From: Cylindrodendrum hubeiense
Lineage: Eukaryota > Ascomycota > Sordariomycetes > Hypocreales > Nectriaceae
Length of the DNA: 64,000 bases
NCBI GenBank assembly: GCA_014621425.1
Contig: JAANBB010000182.1
Coordinates: 1-64,000 of the forward strand
Direction of reading: 5' to 3'
Position 1 is the first letter of the stretch; each line of letters opens with the position of its first letter. The position numbers were made by a program, and so were the translations under genes. This document shows, in pieces, positions 32,168 to 43,206 of the stretch. The notes below the pieces were generated by a model that ran no database searches, was not told the DNA's origin, and worked only from the letters and a program-made list of their open reading frames with translations.

Positions 32168-33157
32168 ATGGACTCGCCTTTCCCCCCGTCTTCCTTGTCC
32201 CCTGGTGATGGCCACATCGTCGTCAGCCTCCTCCCTGCTGGGGGGAGCGGCCTGGAAGCAATGACCTACCAATATCCACTGAAGCTGATCGCTCCGTCTC
32301 CTTCGATCGATCAGCATAGCATCCTGGTGTTTATCTTGTCCTACGGGGGCGGGCTCGTCGCGGGAGACGCCGTCAACTTGTCCATTCACGTGCGACCCGA
32401 GTCGAAACTCAGCATTGCTACGCAGGGACATACCAAAATCTTCAAAACCCCATCACCAGACATTACCACAAGGCAAAACATCCATGCCCAAATCGACAAC
32501 GATGCCGGTCTTTGCCTCCTCCCAGATCCCGTTCAGCCATTCGAGGATAGTGTCTATGCCCAAATACAAATCTTTCGACTTGAGAGTCGGGCATCACTCT
32601 GTCTGCTAGATTGGGTCACACACGGTCGATCTGCTCGCGGTGAGAACTGGAGTTTGATCAAGTGGACTGGCCGGAACGAAGTATGGCTTTGCGCCCCCAA
32701 GGAATCAGGTCAAGAACGACTACTGGTCAGGGACTCAGTCATCCTGTCTCGAGATGGCAGCCAAGCCGTCGGTCGAACACTTCAGGACGTTATGCAGAAC
32801 ATTGCCGTTTCCGGGACTCTTATTTTACGGGGGAATATGATGAGGTCTCTGGGAGAGTTCTTCATCGCCGAATTTGACACCTTACCTCGCATCGGAGCTC
32901 AGGACTTCCGGTCCCCGGAGGCAAAAGCAAAAGCGATTTCGGGAGTTTCAGATATGCAGCAGTGGCGATCTCAACGGCTCGAAATGGAAAAGCAAGGTGG
33001 TGTTCTCTGGTCCGCTGCGCAGGTTAGAGGCTGCGTGATTGTCAAGTTTGGAGCCACAACGGTGGAAGCTGGGAGGGAATGGATCGGGTCGATGATCATG
33101 AAAGAAGGGAGCATAGCTGCTCAATTTGGCAACCAGTCTCTAATGTGTATCCGGTAA
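32168..33157 (+). CDS. Urease accessory protein UreD
   Basis: Part of the UreD-UreF-UreG chaperone that loads nickel into urease in the cytosol, needed for urea use as a nitrogen source. A single exon of about 329 residues starts at the ATG at 32168 (MDSPFPPSSLSPGDGHIVVSLLPAGG). The family pattern is clear: TYQYPLKLIAP, LSYGGGLVAGDAVNLSIHVRPESKLSIATQGHTKIFK, the LCLLPDPVQPFEDSVYAQIQIFRLE block, LDWVTHGRSARGENW and the C-terminal GASTVE-like GATTVEAGREWIGSMI. Length fits fungal UreD. Partner genes UreF, UreG and urease are not in this window, as usual in fungi, where they are dispersed. Confidence 0.93.
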   Translation: MDSPFPPSSLSPGDGHIVVSLLPAGGSGLEAMTYQYPLKLIAPSPSIDQHSILVFILSYGGGLVAGDAVNLSIHVRPESKLSIATQGHTKIFKTPSPDITTRQNIHAQIDNDAGLCLLPDPVQPFEDSVYAQIQIFRLESRASLCLLDWVTHGRSARGENWSLIKWTGRNEVWLCAPKESGQERLLVRDSVILSRDGSQAVGRTLQDVMQNIAVSGTLILRGNMMRSLGEFFIAEFDTLPRIGAQDFRSPEAKAKAISGVSDMQQWRSQRLEMEKQGGVLWSAAQVRGCVIVKFGATTVEAGREWIGSMIMKEGSIAAQFGNQSLMCIR

Positions 33158-33661
33158 TGGCGGAGAGGTATCCTTGGTCCTCGTATCACAGCAACCACCT
33201 GTTTAAGCCATGTATGCTTGGGGGTCAGCATCGACTTATACGATTCTCCGGCGCATGGGTAAACCTCAGGGTCAATACCAGCAGTAGCAAGACTTGTCCA
33301 GAAGGACAAATTCGCAAAGGCCATCGGAGTCATCAAAATACGCCCAAAAGTATCACTTTACATGTTTGAGAACAGAATATCCTTCAACACGAAATAGTTA
33401 GGTACTATGAATTATAGAGTACGCTCGTCCCCAGATCATCTGCACAGCACCCACCTGCTTATCCCAGTCGATTGACTAGCCAAGGCGGTGAGTCACAAGC
33501 ATTGGCAGAAATACGGTCCCCCACCTTTCCCCCCCACTGCCAAACTAAGCATTGAAGTTCAGCCAAAATTTTGTAGAGCTTCAAGCCCGCTGCACGAACA
33601 ACCCCGACACTCCTCTCCCTTCACCTCAGGATTGTTCTCCTCCACATTCCGGGCATCGATA
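33158..33661. other. Spacer UreD / RPC4
   Basis: About 500 bases between two plus-strand genes. No additional gene, TATA box or repeat can be supported. It holds the UreD 3' end and the RPC4 promoter. Confidence 0.5.
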
Positions 33662-35405
33662 ATGGTTCGCGGGAGGGCACCCGCCCGGGGAACCCGCAGA
33701 GGCGCCGCCGCCGCCGGACAGCGTGCGCAACCCGAGACCGGCGAATCCAGCGCCAGTGCTGCATCTGCTGGGACAGGAACCACCAATCTCACGACTCGGA
33801 GCACGCCAAGCGCACCGACTCGAGGCGCTGCTACCACCCGAGCGACCCGGGGACCTGCAGCGGGACGGTTTCGACCGAAGGTTGTTCGTCGAGATGAGGC
33901 GGAACGTGATACCTTGGCACGCCAGGAGGAACAGAAGGCCCAAGACAGAGCAGCAGATGAGCGGCGCGCACGAGGTCGATCACGATTCCGAAGCAAGAGG
34001 AGTCGAGGTGATGCAATGGGTGCCAGAGGCGGCTTCGGACGGCCCATCGGAGGTGCCAGTGGACCGTTCTCATCAGGCGCCGCAGGTAAGGCGAAATCGC
34101 ACGGGCATGTCTATTCGAACAATACAATTCTGACTTTTTCTACGCACAGGAGGATCAGGTGGATGGTTCGGAAGTGGCGGCGGCGGAGGTGGTTTTGGTG
34201 GTGGTGGATCGTTCCCACGATCCTTCAAATCAGATTCCAAGGCTGGCTTCGCCCAGGCTGACGGCGGACGGTATCGCGAACCACGAATCAACGCCGACAA
34301 ACTCAACGTCAATACGCAAAACGAAGAGCTGGATAGTGATGACGAGGCCATGTTTGCCGCCCTCAGCATCAGACCGACGAGCATCCTACCAATGGGCATA
34401 TACCGAAAAGAACATAAAGACGAGGGGGTGGTTGTGGTTACTATGGCCGAACTAGAAGCAGCAGAAAACGCCAACGAGGAGGAGAGCCTCTGGGTCGATG
34501 GAGATGGAGATGCACCTGAGACTCTGGCAGATCAGCCAGAAGAGGGCGGTGTTTGGGACACGGACGGTACGAGGCCAGTCGTTGTGAAAAAGGAACCCGG
34601 GCTCGAGGACTCAATGGATCTGGACGTCGATGTTAAGCCCCCTGCTGAAACAAAGGGGAAGATCAAGGGAAAGGCGCCAGCAGTTCTGCCGCCGATCAAG
34701 AAGGCGCTTCCCCAAGAACCCGAAGAAAGGATGATCCAGACAGATCTGAATCTCCTGGCTAGCGAGTTGGGCGCAGTGACCATAACAACAATCGAGAGCA
34801 GCGAGGGTGTCGAAGGCGCCAAGGAGGGCGATGAGGACAAGGAGGACAAGGAGGACAAGGAAGCCAAAGCGGAAGGCCTCAGTAATAAGGATGGCCGCAT
34901 GTACCTCTTCCAGTTCCCACCCGTCCTACCACCTCTCAGGGCGGTCACTCAGCCGAAGCCTGTCAACAAGGTCAAGAAAGAGCCGGAGGACTCGAATATG
35001 CTGGACTCGACGCCGAACGCCGACGACCCCACTCCGGTCGACCTGACCGAAGAAGACGGGATGCTGGCGCCGGGCCAAGACCCAGAAGACGACCCGGAGA
35101 ACACGGCGGGCTTCCTCTCCCAACTCCTCTCGCAGGGTGGCATGGTGGGTCAGCTCAAGGTTCGCAAGTCCGGCCGGGTGGAGCTCGACTGGGGCGGCCA
35201 GATCCTGGAGATGAGCCCCGCGGCGGGCATGAACTTCCTGACGACGGCCGTCATTGTCGAGGACAACGACGAGAAGCCCAAACCGGGCGTCATCGGCGGC
35301 GACGGCATTGGTATGGGCAAGATCATGGGCCGCTTCGTGCTCGCCCCGACCTGGCAAGAGGAGGAGGACTGGGACGTGCAACCTGAGGAGCTCCGAATCG
35401 ACTGA
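33662..35405 (+). CDS. DNA-directed RNA polymerase III subunit RPC4 (Rpc53)
   Basis: A subunit of RNA polymerase III, paired with RPC5 (Rpc37), important for termination and reinitiation on tRNA and 5S genes. Two exons (33662-34085 and 34150-35405) give about 559 residues. The N-terminal 140 residues are Arg/Ala/Gly-rich and low complexity, with GRFRPKVVRRDEAERD as the RPC4 entry motif. Exon 2 opens with a Gly-rich linker (GSGGWFGSGGGGGGFGGGGSF), then the conserved DSDDEAMFAALSIRPTSILPMGIYRKEHKDE. An acidic/Lys-rich middle with a DKEDKEDKE repeat precedes the C-terminal RPC4 domain: LYLFQFPPVLPPL-like MYLFQFPPVLPPL, GMVGQLKVRKSGRVELDWGG and GKIMGRFVLAPTW. The Pol3_Rpc4 assignment is secure. 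Confidence 0.94.
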
Positions 35406-36326
35406 GACGGTGCGACGGAGAGGAAAATGGAACGACACACAGACGAATTGCATCACCGCATTCACCAAGGATTCATAGCCTACCAGAAGAGCCACCAGCG
35501 GCGCGGCTCGGTCAGTCGAAACCTGTACAGTAGACCCGAGCACAGCAAGGGACGGCGCAGAGAGACAAAGAAGACACCGGGACGAAAAGAGATACCCCTC
35601 CCCCTGCATAGACTCGCCGCCCAATGCCCATCGCCAGATCCCCCATGTGAAACCCACCTCCCCCAAACTCCGACTCCCCATGTCCAACACGATCTGCCCC
35701 TCTCCGCGTCGGATCCGGCAAAAGCGGTTTCATCCGCCGGAGACCGGCCCAGCCATTCTCACAGCATACGCGTCTCGGTGACAGTACATCGTTGGGTTGC
35801 CCTCTGCGCTCTGCACCGTCACCAGTTCTCTCCCCCTCAAAACGCCCGCCACATCAGCTCATTTGCGAAACTCTCCGAATCCAGGCACGCATGACCATGT
35901 CCCTGTCCTTGCCCTTGCGCTTCCCCTCAGATGGCGACGGATATTCTTCACATGCTCGCAAAACGACCGGGTATAGCGGATGTTGCAATACAGATAATAA
36001 AACATTTCTGGCGCATTGTCTAAATGCTGCTGTGACTGCCGACTGTCGTAATCTCCGCCGGATCTAGGTGGGAACTTCCCGGCTACCCCGTGATGGCTCC
36101 CTTTAGTTGTACAAGTAACAAAGAAAAAACTTGTGGTATCATGTCCTCATTCCACCCGCCAACCGATTTTGGCACCTTTTTAAACGCCACCCCGGAACCG
36201 CCCCATCTTGGAAACCTCTGCCGAAACCCCCCAGTAAAACAATGAGATACAAGAAAGGAAGAAGAAAAAGGAAATTCAGTGCAGCCGCCAGGGACAGGGT
36301 CGGCGGTTTCCTGTCATTATTTTACA
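35406..36326. other. Convergent 3' region RPC4 / rhodopsin-like gene
   Basis: About 920 bases between convergent stops. Frames of 90-155 codons are present on the plus strand but are Pro/Ser/His-rich without domain character. No gene is supported; long 3' untranslated regions are the simplest reading. Confidence 0.45.
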
Positions 36327-37863
36327 TTACCGAGGCCAAAGCGTCCCGTCCTCTTGGCTCTGGGCCTCGAGGTCGTGCATCTGGTCAATAGAACCGTTAG
36401 GGGACGAAGAACTGTAGGCCCGCGCGTGCCACTGCCTCGGTGGCGAGCCGCCATGGTTGCCCTGGATCACGTAGATCTCGCTCTTAACGGTACTTTGTTG
36501 ACCCGGTGAGAGAGGCACCGCCGGCAGGCTCTTGTTGTGGAATGGAAGGGGGCCACGATTGTTAATGGGCCCAAGATTGGACCCCGTGTTAAACTCGGAG
36601 ACGACATTACTGAGTGACACGTCGTTAGGGCCGAAACCGGGCAATGTGCCGGACTTGGATCGCGTGACGCCAGATCGGCCAGTGCCTGAGCGACCAGTGC
36701 CGTAGGTGTGGTCGGTGGATTCGAAGCCCTTGATCTTCATGGCGCGGAGCAGTGGGCGAATAGTGGCCAAGCTGGATGCGACGATGGCCACGCCTGGTTC
36801 AACGAGAGTCCAGACCATGGCATCGGTTCCAGCAACTAATGAGACTGCGGTTAGTGACTGGAAAACAACATGTTCGGGCAAATTACATACAGAGAATATC
36901 ATTTGTGTCTGTCAGATCGGCGAGGAACCGCAGTCGGATGAGTGTCGCAATGCTTGCACTTTAAACGCCAATTAGCCCACATTTCTTGCAGTATAGTGTT
37001 AATTCAGGACTTACAAGACACCGAGGCCGAGAATTACAATCACAGTTGCCTTGGCCTGCTTGGTCATCTTCACAGTCCAAAGCATAGGAACAGGAAGAAG
37101 TGCCTAGAGATGTTATCAGTCTCATGTCCGAAATTGAGCTTCCACAAGGTGGTCGCGATGCACTTACGTAGAGCCAGTCGGACAAAATAGTCATGACACT
37201 GATGGAATATGCCGCTGCAACGACCTGGTCTGCACTCACGCATTGGCCGGTTGTGATTCTAAAGTCCCACTGCTTCGCGACCGGGCTGCACTGGAAAATA
37301 TCCCAAAAGAAGATGACGCAGCTCCAAACAGTGATGATAGCCAGGCTAACCCAGAGTATCCATGTATACACCTTTTGAACCGAGAGTCGTAGAAGAAAGA
37401 CGCCGATGCTCAACTTGATGAACATCATATCGAGGACGTAGGTTGCGGTCGCAAGAGCCTGCCACTGGGAGGGTGTTAGCATGTCGCATATGATTGGCGG
37501 CGCAAATGTGTTGAGGTTCGTCTCACCATGAGCGCATTCACTTCGTCATGGTCATCTTCTATGGCTTCATTATGACGGCCAAGCCCATCATGCACTCCGA
37601 TGAGGATGAAGACACACGATACCGTAAAGATTAACTATAAAATAATAAGCCATGACCGAATAGAGAAGCAGATGGCGAGCGCAGAAAAAGCATACTTGGC
37701 CAATAAGCATGAGCCAGTCATCAGCTTGATAGCCCTTCATCAAGAAGGCTCTCGTGTAGGTGCGGAGGGCGATAGAAATCCAACTTATGGCGAGGAAGAC
37801 AATTGCTGTGCCCACCAAAGCGACCCCATTCTCCTCCTTCAGATCGATGTCCTTGTCAGCCAT
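36327..37863 (-). CDS. Seven-helix fungal integral membrane protein (rhodopsin-domain, Pth11/SAT4-like)
   Basis: Member of the large fungal-specific rhodopsin-domain family that includes Pth11-related receptors of the plasma membrane. Six exons (37863-37696, 37634-37527, 37464-37168, 37103-37015, 36958-36891, 36835-36327) give about 412 residues, and every junction keeps frame. Hydrophobic helices are visible at GVALVGTAIVFLAISWISI, LIFTVSCVFILIGV, ALATATYVLDMMFIKLSIGVFLL, VYTWILWVSLAIITVWSCVIF, AAYSISVMTILSDWLYALLPVPML, VIVILGLGVFASIATLI and TLVEPGVAIVASSLATIRPL. Family marks include FQCSPVAKQWD and the short loop LRFLADLTDTNDILFAGTD. The cytosolic tail is Ser/Gly-rich (TGRSGTGRSGVTRSKSGT). 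No N-terminal CFEM domain is present. The ligand is unknown; a sensory role is an inference from the family. Confidence 0.9.
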
Positions 37864-40586
37864 GGCTCTCCAGCGTCGTGAGGTGTCAATTATCGAGCAT
37901 GGCCCAGCTTCGTTGTGGGAAGAGATTGGCGAAATGAGAGTGAGAGGGAAACCATTAAAGAAGAACCAACAAAGGAGCAAGGTATGGCTGTCTAACAAGG
38001 CGCGCGGAGGAGGACCCAACGAGATATATCTCACGTCTCAACAACATCTGGTCTAGTTCTCCGGCCGAGGCAGGTCTAAGCAGGGGGCATAAATACAGGC
38101 TTAGGAAAAGAGGGAGGGGCGTGACCGCGAGGGTGCTGTGCATCACTCATGCAAGGTACCCGGTGTGTGACCCAAGAGAAGAGCAGGTGGATCCAACACC
38201 CACGCGATTGTTTGGGTAGCTTAGGCATTACCTCCAGGGCCGCCCGAGCCGTTTGAGCCGTTTGAGGCAGACTTGGTGTCCTGCAGCGAGAACGAACGAG
38301 AACCAACATGGGGACAGACCCGGCGGGAACGCAGAGACCATTCCGCGGCGACCAGGCCCGGCCCCTCTATCGGCGAAGTGGATCCGGCAACCATTCTAGT
38401 TCTGCTCCGTACTCCAGCCGAGGTGTCAGGGATGCTGTGACAGGGACGCTTGTCACCTTGTCACACGCAGTCAGACTAATGTGACCAAGGTGCAGCGGCC
38501 AGAACCAAACAAGCTTGTCTTTAGAAAGGTCGGTGGTCTTGTGTCGTAAGCACTGTATAGCGGGCGTTGCTTGCGCGAGAAGCCGTGAGTGGAGTGTCGC
38601 CATACACATTTGGAAGTGATGCCCTGGGTGGGTCATTTAATAGCAACCTGGCATCGTCATGTTTGGGGAACGTGGGCAGCAAATCGCAAGGAGGGATCTG
38701 AAGATTCAGAGCTGGTCTGGCTCCATCTTGGCGGAACAAACCAGGAGCCCGGGAGACCGACTGAAGGCTTGGTATCCAGATCTGTGGATTCGCCCTAGCC
38801 CTGGTGGCAGACCATGAACTCCGAGCTTTCATCATGCGACGCGAGCTGAATGGCGGAGCAGGTTAACCCGTAAGTGTGGCGCATCAGTTCGGGAGAGTTG
38901 TTGAAAGCAGATCCATGAACCAAGCCCCATGCGAGCGCCTAGACTCTTTCAAGACACGCGAGCAATAGTGCGAACCCGAAGCTGTGGGAACGCATCCACA
39001 ACTGTTAGCCGGGGCTTTCGGACAGTCACCGTTTCAGTATCAGCTCCAGGAGTCCGTCTGTGGGAACCCCTGTCATGCAAGACGGATAGCCAAAAGGTCC
39101 CTAGTTGCTCATGAAGAAGGTTTTGTCCGTCGAGGCCACACCTGGTCTGGGCAATGAGGATCCGGGGACTTTGACATTGCTTTCTTTTTTCTCCTTTTTT
39201 CCTTAGTGCCCGCGGGGTTTTGCCGCACGCGAAGCGATGGCTGAATGATGTATGGGTCACTCGTGATCTACGAACAAACAATCCACAGATGCATCCGTTG
39301 CAGTGTAGTTCATGGTGCGTACTTGGCAGCGGGAACGGCAAGGAAGCAGCCGCTTTGGGTCGCATCCATCAGTTGGAATGGACATCCAACGACGCCGTGA
39401 TCGACCAGCATCGGTGCAGTCGTACGCGGCAACCCTGGTTCCTGAAGAGGAGGGCGAGTCGACACAGGCTCGCCATCAAAACGCCCTGTCACTGCATCTG
39501 TAGCCCTAGGCTACCCGTGTTGCGGTTCCGGTAGGTTGCCAGATGCGGACAGGCGTGCATACCTTGCCCGAGAGCCTTGTTCGACAGAGCCCTTGTTCCA
39601 CGTGTTTTGATACCATGTCCGGCCGTGATCCATGGATTGCGGGCCAGGGGGGTGGTGGTCAATACGGTGGATGGCGCAGTGGTTCCGCACCAGTGTGAGA
39701 TGCAATACGCTGCGGCGCATCATGGCCGAGTCTATTGAACAACGGCGTCAACGCTTGAAGGTGCATGTCTCTCGTGGGAGATGATGCTGCTGCTGGCTGA
39801 AGAGGACATTGCTGGTCCTCGTGTCATCGTACGGCTGTCTCGCGTACGCGGATACGGTAGCGTGAACAGGAAACGGTTTAAGAAGGCCCAGACCCCCGAC
39901 CGTCGTTTCGTATTTGCTAGCGACGGATGAAATGGAACCCGCGTCGGCCACGACAATTGACAGGTGCGTCGCCGCCAGTTGATGTAGGACGGAAATCGCC
40001 ATTTTATCATCAGGTTGGAAGAATCACCAGGTTGGAAGATGAACTTGGGGGGACGAGGTTTGGAGTGTCGCATGCACTGCATTCCAGGAACGGAAGGAAG
40101 GCACGGCGGGATAAACGGGGGGTTGATCCGTTCCCATCGGTTGATTGCAACGGAAGACGGAAGGAAGGAAAGAAAACAGGCATGCTTCCAGCTTCCGCAA
40201 TAGATCCGAAAGGCACCAAAATCGCCCGATTGGCGAATAGCGGAGCTCCGTGGCCATGATCCGAAGGCGGTTATCAGCCCCTCTCTTGCTCTAGATGTAC
40301 CTCACCACAGGTACTTCATCGTCTTCATCATCAGCATCATCAGCATCATCTCCGTTTCTACTCCCCCTCGCTCTGCAATCATTCTCCAAACCCCCACGCT
40401 AAAAAAAGGTTCCCGGCGCGCAAACCCCTGAGGTCTCTGCCTGTGCCTCGCAAACGAACTGCCTCCTTAAAGCACTTACGATTTGGCCTGTCCCAACTTC
40501 CTCGATCCACGCATCTCCACACTTGCCCCGGCCTGCCAATAATCTCACGTACGCCCCAAACCAGGCTCCCATTGCGGTCCCGAAAT
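37864..40586. other. 2.7 kb divergent intergenic region
   Basis: Lies between the divergent starts of the rhodopsin-like gene and kynurenine formamidase. Frames of 60-140 codons occur on both strands but look random, and none carries a motif. An ATC-rich simple tract sits at 40316-40351. It is longer than most divergent promoters in this window. Confidence 0.45.
40316..40351. repeat. ATC/CAG trinucleotide-rich tract
   Basis: An imperfect run of CATCAT/CAGCATCATCAG about 240 bases upstream of the kynurenine formamidase start. It lies in the probable promoter or leader. No function is apparent. Confidence 0.75.
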
Positions 40587-41517
40587 ATGGAAACCATTGC
40601 CAACTCGCTAGGGCTCACGTATGAGTCTCACCAATATGGCAAGCACAGCCTCCAGAAACTAGGCGTATGGCGCTTCGCAAACCGCCCTGAGCAAGCATCA
40701 GGCTATTGGATCATGTGTGACCCAGTGCACCCCCGTACTTGCACGACCCTCTTCCTGCTGACGCCGTTGTAGCTATATCCATGGCGGTGCCTGGCGTGAT
40801 CCGCGAAGGACCGCAGACGACTTCTGGGCCTCGATCAAGCATATCACGTCCTCCAGTGAGGATGTTACGTTGAAGGTCAAAGGCTTCGTCAGCCTCGACT
40901 ACCGGCTGTCACCACATCCAGACTTCCCTCAGGACCCAGCGAGCACACAGAGTTCGGACCTTCGAGATGCCAAACACCCCGACCACATCCAAGACATTTG
41001 GTCGGGGCTGGAATTTGCCCAAACGAGGTGCCAGTTTTCGGATAACTATGTCTTAATCGGGCACTCCGCCGGTGCTACGCTCGCCTATCAGCTTTTAATG
41101 GGAGAGTCCGTGCTCGCTGGGCGCTCTCGGCCGGAGCTTCCCCTCCCTATCGCCATTATTGGTATCTCTGGCATCTATGATCTGGTCAATATCAACGCCA
41201 GGCATGATGGCCAATACTCCGGTTTTATCAGCGCGGCGTTTGACGAAGCTCATTGGGCAAGTGCGTCGCCAGCACGGTTCAAGGCCAGCTTCAAGGAAAG
41301 CTGGCCAAATGGCAAGTTTACTATTCTGGCGTGGTCCTCTGAGGATACTCTTGTCGATGAACCCGAAATCGATGACATGGCATCCAAACTGGCACTTGAC
41401 GGCGTCGAATTGGACCTTCTCAAGGATCTGACTGACGATCACGACTGCGTGTGGCAAGATGGCAAGCAGGTTGCCCGTCTTGTCTCTTTGGCTCTCACGA
41501 AGTTGGTTAGTACGTGA
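40587..41517 (+). CDS. BNA7: Kynurenine formamidase (arylformamidase, BNA7 family)
   Basis: Hydrolyses N-formylkynurenine to kynurenine and formate in tryptophan breakdown and de novo NAD synthesis. Two exons (40587-40714 and 40773-41517) give about 290 residues. The oxyanion-hole motif HGGAWRDP is formed just after the intron (residues about 46-53). The nucleophile elbow is GHSAGA (Ser about 141). The acid and base of the triad are probably in SEDTLVDEPE and DDHDCVWQDG. SLDYRLSPHPDFP and ISGIYDLVNIN are further BNA7 features. The start MXTIANSLGLTYESHQYG-type segment (METIANSL) is chosen over a far-upstream in-frame Met at 40443, which would add 48 unconserved residues. Convergent with an MFS permease 286 bases away. 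Confidence 0.92.
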
Positions 41518-41803
41518 TCCAAATATCCAAAGCAACTTTCAATTCATTAAAACATTATCTATCTGCTCACCTGCCTACCTGATGTTATTATTATGAATCT
41601 CACGGGTCCTCGGTCACGAATCTTGTATCAGAAACCGGCCTCAATCCTCCCTATTGTTGAACGCAATCGGGACACCATTTCAACCTCACATCACAACTAC
41701 AGGTGTTATCAGCGACCCATAACCTCGATACTATGAGTTGATTTCATGTCTAATTGATCCAAGTAGGTTATTATTCTTGGCTCTCGCACTCACCGTTGTT
41801 GGC
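41518..41803. other. Convergent 3' spacer BNA7 / MFS permease
   Basis: AT-rich 286-base spacer between two convergent stop codons, fitting two short 3' untranslated regions. No gene is seen. Confidence 0.5.
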
Positions 41804-43206
41804 TCAAATCTTGGCCTTAAATTTCCACCCAGTCGCCGCGATTCGAGAGGCCGAGATGAAGAGGGCAGCTGTAATAATAACGGTTCCACCCCAAACCTGA
41901 GCCCAGATAAACTTGCCGTTGGACTTATCGATGATGGCACCGGCCGTAGGGGCACCAGCCAGGCTCGCAAAGGCACTCATGGTCTGGATCATACCGAATC
42001 GGGTTCCCAACTTCTGGGGATCCTTGGTCAAGCTCGCATTGGCTCCGACAAAGGTTCCTTGACAAGCGCCATTTGCCAGTCCAAAGAAAACGCAAAACAC
42101 GTACATTCCCGTTCTGGTTGTGACGCCAATCCAGGCATAGACCATCCCAGCGACAAGCGTCATTCCCACGAGGTAGGTGTTGATGGGCCCGATGTGGTAG
42201 TCAGCGAGGTATCCAACCACGGGTCGCGCAGGGATACCCATGCCGTTGACGATGAGAAGAAGGCCAACAGCCTCAACGGATGTGAATCCAATGACATTGC
42301 GAGCGTAGAGGTTTATCTGACTTTTGAATCAGCATAGGTGACACTTTTACACCAGACATGAGAGATAAAACACTGGCTTACGTAGAAGAAGCCAAAGTAC
42401 AAGGCATAAAAGTTGAGAAAGGCACCGAGCGAGAAGAACAGATACGGGAGCTCTCTAAAGGCTTCCCATTCTACCAGGGGCCCAGACCTTCGCGGAGGCA
42501 AGTAGGGCTTCATGATGAGGTTTGCCATGATGATCATGACGAGCGCGACAAAGCCAGCACATCGAACAGCCCAGGGGAACCCAATTTGAGGAATGAGGTA
42601 CTGCAGAGTCGCTGGGAAGATGAGACTCCCAAAACCTGTACCCATGGCGGCGACAGCCAGGGCAAAGGCCTTCTTCTTCTTAAAATAGGAGCTGACGACG
42701 GACACAGCAGGCATGAATATGATACCCATGCCCATGCCGGTACAAATACCCTGTGCGAGAAAGATCTGCCAGTACTGCTTGCACAGGCTGGTCATGAAGG
42801 TGCCAAATACGGCGAGGAAGCTGCCGACCAACATGGTCTCGCGGGTGTAGCCGGCATCGGCGAGGCGGCCAGCCGGTCCGCAGACAGCAAAGGTTAGGAA
42901 TGTCTGGGCAGAGCCGATCCATGAGATCTGAGACGACGGCAGGTTCAGTGACTCCTTGTAGTAGAGCTGGAATACGCCGAATGAGGCCGGGAAGCCCCAG
43001 GCGATGCAGTTGATGAGAATGCCGGCGAAGACTTGGGACCAGGCGAGGAAGCCGCCGTCGGGCGGGTTGAAGGTATCATCATCGGGGACGGGCGGCGGAG
43101 GAGCGTTGGTGTTGGAGATGGTGGCAGCCAAGACTTGGTTTTCGGACACAACGGTCGGCCGGACGGTCGGCCGGCCGGCCTTCTTCTCTACATCATCGGG
43201 ATACAT
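41804..43206 (-). CDS. MFS transporter, monocarboxylate-transporter-like (Mch family)
   Basis: Major facilitator permease of the fungal MCT-like group, in the plasma membrane or an internal membrane. Two exons (43206-42382 and 42316-41804) give about 445 residues from MYPDDVEKKAGRP. The hallmark of the family, PPDGGFLAWSQVFAGILINCIAWGFPASFGVFQLYY, starts helix 1. About twelve helices follow, with GPAGRLADAGYTRE (the MFS loop 2-3 motif), GTFMTSLCKQYWQIFLAQGICTGMGMGIIF, FKKKKAFALAVAAMGTGFGSL and, in the second half, GMGIPARPVVGYLADYHIGP and LAGAPTAGAIIDKSNG. The frame stays open upstream past 43206 to a splice-acceptor-like TTATTGCAG, so an extra 5' exon is possible. Despite the name, fungal members are not proven monocarboxylate carriers; the substrate is unknown. 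Confidence 0.9.
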
